From NCBI RefSeq assembly GCF_029784135.1, contig NC_073746.1, positions 165,529,325 through 165,593,324 of the forward strand: a stretch of DNA of 64,000 nt, read 5' to 3'. This DNA is from Toxorhynchites rutilus septentrionalis (lineage: Eukaryota > Arthropoda > Insecta > Diptera > Culicidae). Below, one piece after another: positions 46,289-58,081 of the stretch. The notes beneath the pieces are model-generated. The model saw only the letters and a list, made by a program, of their open reading frames with translations. It had not been told where the DNA came from and searched no databases. The position numbers and the translations under genes are program-made. Positions within the stretch are counted from its first letter, which is position 1. Each line of letters starts with the position of its first letter.

Positions 46289-47216
46289 GACGTGGGAATA
46301 CGTCTAACCGGAGCATATGGGGGGTAAAATGAAAACCGAAACACAGAACATACAGGAAAAAGTGAAAGATTCCAAATGTTTATTACTCGAACATTTCTCA
46401 CTGGATAGGAAAGATGTTTGCATCAATTGATACGGAATATTTCTACGCTTCTATCGCAGTTAATAAAATATCATTTTTCATCAGATAAACAATTGAATAA
46501 CTATAAAATGTCAAGCGTTATCTGAACGCCCTAACTGCCTAGTTTTGATTGGCCCGATTAACGGTTTTCCGAACACAGACTTTAAAATTAATGTACCTGT
46601 GGGAATCCACTTAGCAAATATACATGCAAGTAGGGGGTATTTTTGTTCCAACCGAGCTGTGTTTCCCTAACACGGACTTCAAATCAATGTGCCTGGGGGA
46701 ATCCGCTTTGCAAATACATGAAAATCGGGGGTATATTTGCTCCGACTGAAATGTGTTTCCCTAACACAGACTTCAAATCCCAGGAGCGTGGTGAAATTGG
46801 CATTGCAAATACATGTAAGTCTAGAGCATTTTTGTTCAGACTAAAACGTGTTTCCCTAACACAGACTTCAAATCCATGCAGCGTCGGGAAATTAGCATTG
46901 CAAATACATGCAAGTCGGGAGCATTTTTGTTCCGACTGGAATGTGTTTGTCTAACTTCAAAACCAAGATATCATCATACCAAACGTAAAAGGACTGTCAT
47001 TGAATTTACTTGGAACGAAGAACATAATCTATCACAATGCATGTGAGATCAAACATTATGCAATCTTTTTACTCACAAAGCAAATATATTGAGTTTAATT
47101 GAATTCGGAAATTGTTTCATTTAATCAAAAATTTAATCAATACAAACAAATGATTGATAAGCTAAGGTAGTCCCACGTCAACCTTGCGGTTATATCATAG
47201 ATATAACCCACCCATT
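46289..47216 (+). mobile_element. Helentron/DINE-like element B3 (minisatellite type)
   Basis: The 5' end is GACGTGGGAATACGTC after a short T-run. The 3' side has the inverse GTAGTCCCACGTC (47167-47179) and a perfect hairpin at 47188-47208 (9-bp arms GGTTATATC / GATATAACC, 3-base loop), then CACCCATTTTTT. The core has about five ~90-bp units (46565-46965). It is the best-preserved 3' end in the window. Confidence 0.75.
47188..47208 (+). other. 3' terminal hairpin of element B3
   Basis: A perfect 9-bp stem and 3-nt loop lie 8-10 bases from the element's 3' tip. The same position and near-identical sequence occur at 10696, 27945, 38645, 19258 and 23961. A conserved 3' hairpin is a hallmark of rolling-circle (Helitron/Helentron) elements. 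Confidence 0.8.
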
Positions 47217-47581
47217 TTTTTCGGTACATAAAAGTTGTATACACGAACTAGATGATACCTAAGGAGTAGGTTCACACGGAGACTATAACAGAATTTGAAG
47301 CAAAATCTGGACTTTATTGAAAACTAAAAAGAAATATTGGAAACAAACCACTGCGAAATTCTCTAAATATGGGTATCTGCTTGGGAATCGGTCGTACAAA
47401 ATATTTCGCCATATAATACATTAAGAATTTGCACGCAGTGAGGCATTTACATGTGGCTGAAACGGTTGTCCAGAAGAAGAGATCCATACTGGGAATAGAG
47501 ACACGAGTCTCGTATAATATTCTCGAGACGACAAGAAACAAATGATTTTCAGTTGCTTCAACAAAACTATGCTAAATCATC

Positions 47582-47597
47582 GGTTCTTTTCAGGGCC
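47582..47597 (+). terminator. Solitary histone-type 3' stem-loop
   Basis: GGTTCTTTTCAGGGCC has the canonical loop and one or two stem mismatches. It is followed by atcagaac and gctaaagagttta. The same follow-on (ctttcaatg-attctaaaat) as in element Y continues, so it is probably another captured histone 3' end. The coding part upstream could not be identified. Confidence 0.6.
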
Positions 47598-47649
47598 ATC
47601 AGAACATATTGCTAAAGAGTTTATTTAAAAACTTTCAATGTATTCTAAA

Positions 47650-49140
47650 ATAACATCCTAAGTATTTTAAAGCGAATTAATTTTTATAATTATTTTACCG
47701 GGGCGAGCTCGTGTGAATTCAGGAGTATGTTCGTAGACTTATGATTTTTATAATCATAAAGGGTTTGAACTTTTCTTGTTCATTTTACTCCAGTGTTTAA
47801 AGAAGGCCAATTTGGAAAACTGAATTAAACTTTCGGCCTCGAGTAAGACCATTTGAAATGCCTAAGCAGTGTTTTCTGGTTAAAAGTGGCGTCTTTCAGA
47901 AGTTTAAATGTGTACGAGGGATGATTGTTACTTATTGACCCAGAAACTTGTTTCAATAGCTCATAAACTTCAAAAGCAAACTCTTGAAATCACAAAAAAA
48001 ATTCAATATGGACACCTTAAAATTTAGTTTTCCTGGACAGAATTCAGTCAATCAATTTGTTGTCGTTGAATTTTTCTTACTTCGCAATTTCTCTTCGTAC
48101 GCTTTGTCGGTCTGCTCCCTTTGAGCGCCGTGTAGGGCTTGTAACTGTATAACAAAAATTACCCCGGGCCTATTTGAGACAATTGAAGCCCGTTCGGCTA
48201 ATGTAATGAGTTTTGTCCACGCACCATATCGTTTGTCATCGCTTTGGATGCAATGAGCGTAATTAATGTGAAGTCCGCTTTCCATCATCGAATTCCACCT
48301 CTTCTGTATATATGGCTGTCATCGATGCGTTTGAAGTCGTCGTTTATCCAGACCGCAAAGCACATCAAACTTAAACAGGAATAATGGAATTGTGTAACAC
48401 AAAGGTCTGTCATCTGCAGCAGCAGCTTCTTCGAACACAGCGAGCTTAATTATTAACGATGCTTACGTCTGAATCACTCTCCGCTCAGTCCGCCGCCTAA
48501 TAGCAATCGTGTGTATAATGATGACGATAATGACGTCTTTGGGCCATTATACTAAGAGGCATTATTTATCTTAATCTATTATCTATTAAACTATTTAATG
48601 TGCATTGTTATAATCAGGCTTGCGTTCCGAACGAGTCAATTATTCTTCGCAGGCACTTGCGCTTGAAGGAACAATTTCTGTCAGTTATAAAGGGCTGCGA
48701 GGAGGAGGCGGCTCTCTAGCCGAGTATGGATGAGTTGTTCAACGTCAAATAGATTTGTGTGTGGGGATTTCGCGGCGAACAAGTAAAACTGTAGCAGCAG
48801 CAGCTACAGAATCTGGTTACCAACTCGGAATTCACCCCCTCGCGTTGTAGCCGTGCTGCTGTTTAGTTGTGAGCGACAGGAACGTGTGCGCATATGAAAC
48901 ATTGAGATATTGAACCCCAGTGTATTCCGTCACATTGTATGGCACTTTTCATTTTATCATTTGGGGGTGTTCAAGTTACAAACCTTTCTTCAAAAAATTA
49001 ATCGAACGTCGTTCCGGTCGCCTCCGAAATCAATGTTCGCAATGTTCATCAGGAAGCTATTCAGGAAAAACAACTTTGAATACACCGCTCAAAAATCTTT
49101 TTATTGAATTTTATTTAAAAAATGTATATATCGAAAACCT
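47650..49140. other. Intron-like unique sequence, no exon recognised
   Basis: 48300-48900 is more complex and GC-richer (agcagcagctacagaatc; gctgcgaggaggaggcgg). It could be regulatory. No domain-bearing frame was found. Confidence 0.35.
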
Positions 49141-49141
49141 G

Positions 49142-49240
49142 TTGATATTTTTTAAAATGTTTTTAGAAAATTTGTTCAAATAAACGTGAAACATTGTTTA
49201 TTTGAACAAATTTTCTAAAAACATTTAAAAAAATATCAAT
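49142..49240. repeat. Long near-perfect hairpin (about 44-bp arms)
   Basis: The arm ttgatattttttaaaatg, then tttttagaaaatttgttcaa and ataaac returns as its inverse after the 10-base loop gtgaaacatt. No target duplication was identified. Confidence 0.8.
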
Positions 49241-49274
49241 TAAAATCATTGACGTATAGTGGTGTGATGTAGGC

Positions 49275-49555
49275 AGTGCCATAAATTATCAAAATTTATT
49301 CACAAATGAAGGAATTAGATTTTTCCCAGTATCGGCTGAGTTCTTTTCTGTTGAAACTCAACACCACATCTGTCATAATGAGTAACACAAGAGTCGAGAA
49401 GCGTGAACTTTGTCTGGTATATTGAACGAAAACAGCATGAACGAATTTCGAAAAGCTTGCATTCAGGCACTTTCATTGCTGTCAATAATTTCAGGTGATT
49501 ATCACGAACATTAAGTTGATCTTCATCGCTTGCAGTGAATTTTTATTGAAAACGT
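49275..49555 (+). repeat. Direct repeat, copy 1 (partner 52372-52663)
   Basis: About 285 bp (cagtgccataaattatcaaa ... gaatttttattgaaaacgtg) recur 3.1 kb downstream with high identity. There is no TG...CA end, so they do not look like LTRs. Confidence 0.8.
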
Positions 49556-50663
49556 GTCACCCATTGTACATATAAATGGTGGTGTATGCCATTTCCGGGC
49601 AATCGTGAGTAGATTCATAAAACGTAGCTAGAGTTTTTCTATACATTCCATTGCCGAAGTCGCCAAAAACAAGAATTTTGTGCGATGAATTGCCATCCTT
49701 TACCATTAATCGATTTCACTCTCAATTGGTGACGCTGAATTTTATGCTTTGATTTTCACTAACACGCAATGATCTTTATTTTTGACCTTGCGAATACCAT
49801 GACGAAAAGGAAGATGCAAATGAAAAATGAACCTCATGGCAAGCTGATGTTGATGTTCATTCCACTGGGGTTCATTGATAGTGTTGTTTCATATTTATCG
49901 ACTCTCGCTTGGGCAGTAGGTTATCAATATAAGGAAGTCAGAAATTCGTCGAATTTGAACGTCGTGAGCGTGAATATTTTCAGCACTGGATGTAGGACTC
50001 ACCAAAATGAAAATATGATTTTCTTGAAATTTATGATATTTCAGTATTCTACGAAAACGTAGCCTTTTGGGGAAAGTTATATAAAAAATTGATGTGATTC
50101 TATATGAAAAAAAAACTATAAAAACGATGCATCTAAGGACTGGTCGAATAAACAACGCATTCTGAGGTGTCGCTTCATCTTCGAGAATCCATTAATTGAT
50201 GTCCCAAATTATCATACGAAATACTCTGTACACAGTGTGTCAATTGAATTTCTAGACTTATGGGTCTATTGATTCATTCTTTTATTTCAAATTCTATTTC
50301 CCTAAGCTCCTCCTCACGATAACATTGACACTTAAACTTGTTATTGATAGCTTTATTCATATCGAAACTCAAAGTAGAGATACCGATCGTTGTATGATAC
50401 GTCAGTCTCAATTTTAGAACTGAGTTCCAGATTAGAATTCTTCATCCCCATAGGAATTCACAATACAGCTTCAAATGTTACACTCGTGTTTCGTATCAAC
50501 TGTTTTTGTATAAAAATTATTACAATCCTAACAGAAATCAAAAAAGAAAGAGAAAGAGAACAAGAAAGAGAGTAGGACAGCTACAGATCAACATGCCAAG
50601 CGAATAAGACGATAAAAACACAACAGAGCTGTGGATAAAAATAAAATCTAAGTTCTAAAACAT

Positions 50664-50783
50664 AAACTATAAAATATAAAATATAAAATATAAAATATAA
50701 AATATAAAATATAAAATATAAAATATAAAATATAAAATATAAAATATAAAATATAAAATATAAAATATAAAATATAAAATATT
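50664..50783. repeat. (TATAAAA)n heptanucleotide microsatellite
   Basis: About 17 near-perfect heptamers. The mariner is inserted at its right end. Confidence 0.95.
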
Positions 50784-50784
50784 A

Positions 50785-52061
50785 GGCTGTCAAAAAAGTC
50801 CTGCGGTATTTCCGCGAGGTATCGTTGTAAGCGCGTAGTTCTAGTTGTATTCATTGTATCGAGTCATACTATAGCTTGTTGGAAAGGTATTTTTGCTATA
50901 ATATAGTCCTTGACAGTGTTTTGTTTGGTTAAGTCGTTCGTGAGTTATAGTGTCGCAAATATGGAGCAAAATAAAGAGAAAATCCGACATATTTTACAGT
51001 ACTACTATGACAAAGGCAAAAATGCATCTCAAGCTGCCAATAAAATTTGTGCAGTTTATGGACCCGATACAGTTTCCATTTCCACCACACAACGATGGTT
51101 TCAATGTTTTCGTTCTGGTGTAGAGGTCGTCGAAGATGCGCCACGCTCCGGAAGGCCTGACGTCGAAAATTGCGACAAAATCGCTGAATTAGCCGAGAAA
51201 GACCGGCATAGTAGCAGCCGTAGCATCGGCCAAGAGCTGGGGATAAGTCATCAAACCGTTATTAACCATTTGAAGAAGCTTGGATTCACAAAGAAGCTCG
51301 ATGTATGGGTGCCACACACGTTGACGCAAAAAAACATCTTTGACCGTATCGACGCATGTGAATCGCTGCTGAATCGCAACAAAATCGACCCGTTTCTGAA
51401 GCGGATGGTGACTGGCGATGAAGAGTGGGTCACTTACGACAACGTGAAGCGCAAACGGTCGTGGTCGAAGCCCGCTAAAGCGGCTCAGACGGTGGCCAAG
51501 CCCTCATTAACGGCCAGGTAGGTTCTGCTGTGTGTTTGGTGGGATTGTCATGGAATAATCTATTATGCGCTGCTTCCCTATGGCCAAACGCTCAATTCGG
51601 ACCTGTACTGCCAACAACTGGACCGCTTGAAGGTAGCACTCATGAAGAAGAGGCCATCTTTGATAAACAGAGGCCGCATTGTCTTCCATCAGGACAACGC
51701 CAGGCCACACACTTCTTTGGTGATGCGCCAGAAGCTCCGGGAGCTCGGATGGGAGGTTCTTTTGCATCCGCCGTATAGTCCGGATCTTGCACCAAGTGAC
51801 TACCACCTGTTTTTGTCCATGGCGAACGAGCTAGGTAGTCAGAAGATAGCCACAAAAGAGGCCTGTGAAAATTGGCTATACGAGTTTTTTGCCAATAAGG
51901 AAGCGAGCTTCTATAACAGGGGTATTATAAAGTTGGCATCTCGTTGGGAACAAGTCATCGAACAAAACGGCGCATATTTGACTTAAAACAGATGATTGTA
52001 ACTAATTTTATGAACAAATGAAAATTAAAAAAAAAATACCGCAGGACTTTTTTGACAGCCT
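50785..52061 (+). mobile_element. Near-intact mariner transposon
   Basis: Inverted repeats GGCTGTCAAAAAAGTCCTGC / GCAGGACTTTTTTGACAGCC are perfect over the 20 bases compared. A TA lies on each side (50783-50784 and 52062-52063). It contains one transposase frame, spoiled by a single stop. It is inserted in the TATAAAA microsatellite and lies between the two 285-bp direct repeats. Confidence 0.92.
50961..51986 (+). pseudogene. Mariner transposase, one nonsense codon
   Basis: The frame from ATG 50961 to stop 51984-51986 is 341 codons, the usual mariner length. The N-terminal HTH regions (RHILQYYYDKGKNASQAANK; SSSRSIGQELGISHQTVINH) and linker are present. The DD34D catalytic residues are visible in MVTGDEEWVTYDN, VFHQDNARPH and YSPDLAPSDYHLF. 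Codon 187 is TAG (51519-51521), and the same frame continues on the far side (VLLCVWWDCHGIIYY), so a single substitution inactivates this copy. The position is normally Lys in relatives, one base from TAG. Confidence 0.92.
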
Positions 52062-52371
52062 AATATATTCCTTTGCCTAAATGGTTTGCAATCGCTCACA
52101 CGTTGTCGCGTGTTCGACATAGTATTTACTTCAGTGAATACAAGAAACAACAACCGGAAGGAAAACCGAAGCTTTGCTCAATGAAAATAAAATGCGTCGC
52201 AGATTGCATTGCAGATCATCAATTCATTATGGACAATTTTACTGCCTACTTGATCGGTCAAAGCGTATCGACAAAACTCAGTAACAGGCAAACTGTTTCA
52301 TCGTACTCTGTCAGTCATCATTTGACCGAGAATTTTGTCAGTAGGAAGTGACTAACGTGCCTCGTCAGTTG

Positions 52372-52663
52372 TCAGCAGTGCCATAAATTATCAAAATTTA
52401 TTCACGAATGAAAGAATTAGCGTTTCCCCAGTGTCGTATGAATTCTCTTCTGTTGAAACTCAACACCATATCTGTCATAATGAGTATAACACATGAGTCG
52501 AGACACGTGACCTTTGTCTGGTATATTGAAGGAAAATAGCATGAACGAATTTCGGAAAGCCTGCATTCAGGCATTTTCATTACTGTCAACAGTTTTATGT
52601 GATTATCACGAACGTTAAGTTGATCTCCATCGCTTGCAGTGAATTTTTATTGAAAACGTGTTT
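52372..52663 (+). repeat. Direct repeat, copy 2 (partner 49275-49555)
   Basis: Collinear with copy 1 over its full length, with scattered substitutions (agtgtcgtatgaattctctt against agtatcggctgagttctttt). It is followed immediately by a family element fragment. Confidence 0.8.
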
Positions 52664-52674
52664 GATTTTCATTC

Positions 52675-52895
52675 GATTGGTTCGATTTACGGTTTCTCCA
52701 TCACAGCCATCAAAACCAAACTGCCTGGTGAAATTGGTATTGCAAATACTTGCAAGTTCGAACTTGGATTAAATTGAATTCTAACATTGTTTCATTTAAT
52801 CAATAATTTGATCAATTCAAACAAATGATTACTAAGCCAACAGTAGTCCCACGCCAACCTTGCGGTTATATCATAGACCCACCCATTTTTTGAAA
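52675..52895 (+). mobile_element. Minisatellite-type family element, internally deleted
   Basis: It starts inside the 5' region (attggttcgatttacggttt) and keeps one partial unit. The 3' subterminal motif GTAGTCCCACGCC is at 52843 and the cggttatatcatag half-hairpin near 52863. The 5' terminus is missing. Confidence 0.55.
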
Positions 52896-52899
52896 GACA

Positions 52900-54950
52900 G
52901 ACGTTCGGACATCTCTTTTTTCTTCAGAATGATCCCCTCTTGCCAAACCTTTATTTTGACTGGTGAAGGAATAAATTTCGAATTTTGATTAATCAGAAGC
53001 TGAACTGTTTCTTGTGTTTTCGATGCTTCCGATGTTAGAATCAAACTCCCATACTTGAGCGCAACTTTGACAACAATATTCGATGTTCACACCCAATGAA
53101 TCCGAACTGCGCATCACTATACCTTGTCATCCACCAATGTTCTATTGCACGCTTCAGCTACAGATGATGATGACATGGCGCGTCACAACGTGTATGCAGC
53201 AGGGGCAATTGTGAGCTGAAATCATTTGCAATCACGCAGAGGCAAATTTGCATGTTAAGTATTGATACAATTTGCATAATTCCGTTCCTCTAGGTCTAGC
53301 TCATTGTGCATTAGAACTATCGTGCGGGGTAAGATGTTGGGGTGAGGAGCTAGATGTTTCATTGTATCAATTACTGGTGCGATGTGCATGAGTGGTTTAC
53401 TAATGACAGCTAATGGGTGGAAATTGAGACTAAAAGAAACTTATTGGTGATGGTTTTAAAACACACACCAATCTATATCAGGCACGTGTTTCCTTGTCGC
53501 CTTGAAAAACACATCGTGTTTCCTTTTTGGCACAGACTTCAAGACTCGGGATATCGTTGCTAACTATGTCAAACAGACGATTACGTCTGCAGGTTAAGGT
53601 TTTCACTTTCTAAACCTCAAAATTTATTACCGCATTGTTCGAAGCTACCAGCTGAGTTTATTCAGGCGGAAAATTAAAAAGATACATTAGCAATCGCTTT
53701 ACACGACGATGCGTACAAGTTAGTCGGTAAGTCAGTGCAGGCGCTAGCCTTTCGCTCTGCCTACGCCGGCAATTATCACCAACGCACCAATTTGGTTCGA
53801 ATACCAAATATGCATCGCAGTGCAGTTTCTCATGTGTCCAGCTCACATATGCGAATGGTAGTGAGCAATGCACCATCAAAGCGCTGCAAACTCGCGGAGA
53901 TTCATCCACCGTTCCGTCTGCTGCTGCCACTCCTGGTAGAAACAAGGCGAGCAATTATTACTTATGATGAAGATCGCACCGACCGATCAATTAACCAATT
54001 ACGATTATTTAACAATAAAATTACTTTACCTTTCGCCTTCTGTTCCCAAGCGTATATCAACCCACTCACCCCCTGAACAGCTGACGGTTGCATGCGCTGC
54101 GACCCACCCGTGATCGAATACAATCGCGATAGAAAATGACTGGGAGAGAGAAAAAGAAATGCACAGATTCTACTGTCCCTCAGTCAGTGTGCACGACGCT
54201 GATGACAATATTTTCATTCTTCTTCGTTTTTTTTTCGTTTCTTCTGTAAATTCCATTGACCATCAATCATTCGTGAATTAATGCGATTCTGGTATGATCA
54301 TTTTTCAGCGTCGAATGACAGTTGTCGCGGGAGGAGGGAGCAGTTATAACCGAAATTATTCTCGTTTTTCTCTCTCTTGGAGATCATTTGTCAATGTCTT
54401 TCCAGTAAGCGCGGATGGTAACCGCAGATTGCACAAGACGTTAGATTTCAATATTTACACAGCTCATACACTTAGACTGGGAGCTCTTTTAATACTTAAA
54501 AAAATAAAAATTGATAAGGAATTTACTATACAAAAGAATTAAAACTTTCGAGTCTTTAGCGTTGCTTTATTATTCAGAAATATTGACCCTTACACTGTAT
54601 CTATAACGATTCCTGAAGCTCTGAAAATTTCATTAAAAAATTTCTATATAATAGTATTTTATGGATTTTATGGATTACCTAGAATTCCGCCTGAAATTTG
54701 AATTCATCTAGTTCATCCACAATTTTCGATCATTTTTCATAGTTATAGGATAAAATATTGAGATATGGGGTAGTGTTTGGACTCGCATCTAGGAATTTTA
54801 GAATTTTTAGAATAGAAAACCACGTTCATGTTAATGATTTACATTTCTGTAGTTACTCTTCTTCTCCTTTTTCTTAATTGGCACTAAAGTTCCAGGAGGA
54901 AATTCGCCGTCTCAACGTCATGACTTGCATCATTTTATAAGTACAGTAGA
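52900..54950. other. Unique-looking sequence, no gene supported
   Basis: 53640-54110 is a GC-richer patch with overlapping frames on both strands and no recognisable domain. Confidence 0.35.
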
Positions 54951-54951
54951 A

Positions 54952-55020
54952 CCTCGATTATCCGCGAAATTGTCTGGCAAGGTCACCGCGAATAACGAAA
55001 ATCGCAAATAACGCTATAAT
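54952..55020 (+). mobile_element. Fragment resembling a pogo/Tigger-type terminus
   Basis: tacagtagaacctcgattat, then ccgcgaa resembles the ends of pogo/Tigger elements (CAGTnnnnCCTCGnTTATCCG). The opposite end was not found. Confidence 0.4.
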
Positions 55021-55194
55021 CGACTGCAAATATGGTGCAAACAGCACATATTTCAGCATTAAAACTACGAAATCATTGAACTATCCATCCGTAAGGTCGT
55101 GTACATCAGATAATGTGAAAACCAAGACCAAAACAAAAGAGCAAGTGCCCACCTTTCACAGACAAATTTCGGGAAGCTCTGTAGAATTACTATG

Positions 55195-56190
55195 GAACTC
55201 ACTTTTGCGAATAATTTTTTTAAATTAAAAGCATATGTTTTCGAGAAAAATGAATTTGAATTTTCAAAATATTTGTTTTTCAATAAAAAAAAATTCCAAA
55301 AAAATCTTTCATATTTTTTAATGAAAACCTAAGTAATTTCCTACATTTCATTCTCTGACCAACTGTTTTTAAATTAAGATTTTTCGAAAAAATGTTGAAA
55401 AAACTCAAAATTAAAAAAAAAACAAAACAAAAAAAATATATCAGACCTACAAAATTTTAGTCAAAGGATGGAACCTAGGAAATTATTTTAGTTTTTATTA
55501 AAAATCATCAAAGAATTTTTTGGAAAAAAATTTCATTGGAAAAAAAATATTTTGAAAATTAAAATTAATTTTTCTCGAAAACATATGCTTTTAAATTCTA
55601 AGAAAAAATAGATATAAATAGCCCTTAAAATTTCCAACATGTTTTCCATACATCGGACGATGGGCACATTTACATGGGAAAAGTTTTTCAAACAACAACT
55701 TTTTCATGTTTTTCTTTGAAAAAAATGCTATTAAGGTTCAATTCCTTACATTTTTATGTATGAATTATCGCATTTTGAATGCTCATGTCAAGAACATGTC
55801 AAACGTGAGAATTTACACACATAAATGTTACGAGTAAAACATTATTTTTTTTCGGAAGTCTTCATACAAAAATGTCTTATATTCCAAAAACTATAAGAGA
55901 TAGAAAGTTAATGTCTTCGACAAAAGTTTATATTTTAACAAGATCTCTAACAAGGTCGAATACACTATATCGCTATTTTGACTTTAAACAAAATTAGGAT
56001 AAGTTGTATTTTTTTCAAAAAAAACATGAAAAAGTTGTTGTTTGAAAAACTTTTTCCCTGTAAAAGTGCCCATCTTCCGATGTATGGACGACTTGTTGGA
56101 AATTGTAAGGGCTATTCATATATATATTTTTTAGAATTTTTAAAAAATACGTTTTTGAGAAAAATGAATTTTCATTTTTAAAATAACTCC
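55195..56190. repeat. Foldback family G (two overlapping inverted repeats)
   Basis: aaagcatatgttttcgagaa at 55228 is inverted at 55575. The gcccttaaaatttccaac block at 55621 is inverted at 56095-56112, with its extension (caacaactttttcatg against catgaaaaagttgttg). It is very AT-rich and non-coding. Related sequence lies at 28140-28420. Confidence 0.6.
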
Positions 56191-56199
56191 TAAGACGAG

Positions 56200-57060
56200 T
56201 TGCCATGAAATTCGTCATTTACCCATTTCATGTCTTTTTTATTGTTTTCATTATATTCAAGTTTTTATATAATACTTTTCGCGTTTTGTTTCCCCATTTT
56301 TATCTTTTTTATCAAATTTCTATAAAAAAAATATAAAAATATAAATTTCTGTCCAGAATTTATCATATTCATTTAGTTTTTTTATATCTACGGATTTCTC
56401 CGGAACATTCAGTTTTTTTCAGGTTTTTTTTATACTTTATAATCGTTTTCTAGAATTTTCCGATTTATTTTGCCAAGAATCCTGATGTATATTCATCAAT
56501 TATAGTTCTTTTCAACTCTCTTCTGAATATTACATTTTGTTTTTTATTTTCTATATTCATCGATAGAAATTTGCTTTACACTCTTAATTGTTTTTTTCTT
56601 CATCCTCTGTTCCCAACAATCCGATTTTAGTTTTATTTTACCATGCCTCTCGTATTTTTCGCATCCCAATTTCCTTTTTTTTTACTTTTTCGATATCTCT
56701 CCAGAACTCTCAAACGTTTTTGATTTTCATTCAAAATTCCATCTACACTTAACAAAAAATTAGAGCAACAGAGTTCAAAGTTTCAATTTTTGATTGCTGT
56801 AACTTAGAGAAAAATCAACACATGAAGATGGGATGCGCATCATTTTAAAACTCAAACACGAAGCTACAGCACTCTGTTTCTCTGATTGTTTTTGTCGAAT
56901 GTATAACATATTTTTATTCTATACTGTTACTTTTTCTACATCATTCGATCCTCTTCTAGAAATATTCTATTATCATCATAATTTACCTATTGAGAACTGA
57001 CCTTAAGTTGAATTTTATTCTGGATATTTTCATCCACACTCAGATCCAACACTTTTCATT
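56200..57060. other. T-rich spacer, no gene seen
   Basis: Low-complexity T-rich sequence; nothing was recognised. Confidence 0.45.
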
Positions 57061-57500
57061 CAGTGTTGCCACATTTTAATCTATACCAGAAGGAAAAAAA
57101 TCTGTACCAGAAATCTGTACCATTGCAATTATTCGTTGTAGAGAAAAACATTATATATGAAAAAATACTAATTTTTTTACTGGAAAATACGTCTTCATCA
57201 AACGAGGAGACGGCCCCAAGCCGCCGAGGTGACGCAATCAATGTCAAATTCAATGTACATTAACATTTGCTAGCCTCGAATCACTCGTCTGTTTGATGAT
57301 GCTTATACATTGTCCTTCTAAATTTAGATTGCGTACTATCATTCGATAAAATTTTCGAAAGAAATTTCACACGCGAAAAAAATCTGTACCAATCTGTACT
57401 TTTTGACGAAAATCTGTAATCTGTACCGTACAGAATTTGTACCAAAAATAACGAATAAATCTCTACCTTTCCAGATAAATCTGTACGAGTGGCAACACTG
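57061..57500. mobile_element. hAT MITE (440 bp)
   Basis: Ends CAGTGTTGCCAC / GTGGCAACACTG are flanked by the 8-bp repeats TTTTCATT (57053-57060) and TTTTAATT (57501-57508). The interior is rich in ctgtacc repeats and has no coding sequence. The ends resemble the hAT at 14262. Confidence 0.85.
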
Positions 57501-57545
57501 TTTTAATTATTCAATGAGTGTTCCAATATTTTCATTTTAATTTTT

Positions 57546-57548
<3 letters not shown>

Positions 57549-57638
<90 letters not shown>
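57549..57638. repeat. (AT)n microsatellite, left of SINE 1
   Basis: Pure alternating AT. It is split from 57823-58078 by the SINE. Confidence 0.95.
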
Positions 57639-57642
<4 letters not shown>

Positions 57643-57821
57643 CTCCCGTGGCCGAGTGGTTAGCGTCATAACTAACATGCCGGGTGTTCGGGTTCGATTC
57701 CCGTTCTGGTCGGGGGAATTTTTCGTCAAAAAAATTTCCTCCGACTTGCACTGTGATCACGCGTATTCTAGAGCTTGCCACTCAGAATGCATTCAAGGCG
57801 TGTTATTTGGCATAGAAATCT

Positions 57822-57822
<1 letters not shown>
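57639..57822 (+). mobile_element. tRNA-derived SINE 1 inside AT microsatellite
   Basis: The head gtgctcccgtggccgagtgg, then ttagcg carries a pol III box A (TGGCCGAGTGGTTA). Box B is GGTTCGATTCC (about 57689-57699). The tRNA-unrelated body runs from gggggaatttttcgtc to ggcatagaaatctca. The acceptor arms do not pair well, so it is a SINE, not a tRNA gene. The target is AT repeat, so the duplication cannot be delimited. Confidence 0.8.
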
Positions 57823-57917
<95 letters not shown>

Positions 57918-57931
57918 ATAATATATATATA

Positions 57932-57976
<45 letters not shown>

Positions 57977-57990
57977 ATAATATATATATA

Positions 57991-58078
<88 letters not shown>
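57823..58078. repeat. (AT)n microsatellite with GGATAATATAT interruptions
   Basis: Alternating AT, interrupted twice by the same atggataatatatatatct motif (57914 and 57973). Confidence 0.95.

Positions 58079-58081
<3 letters not shown>

Noticed and set aside
49275..52663. LTR retrotransposon formed by the 285-bp direct repeats
   Set aside because: No TG...CA ends, primer-binding site, polypurine tract or gag/pol sequence between them; only a mariner and a microsatellite lie there.
57640..57715. tRNA gene
   Set aside because: Good A and B boxes, but the acceptor stem does not pair and the sequence continues into a body shared with other SINE copies.
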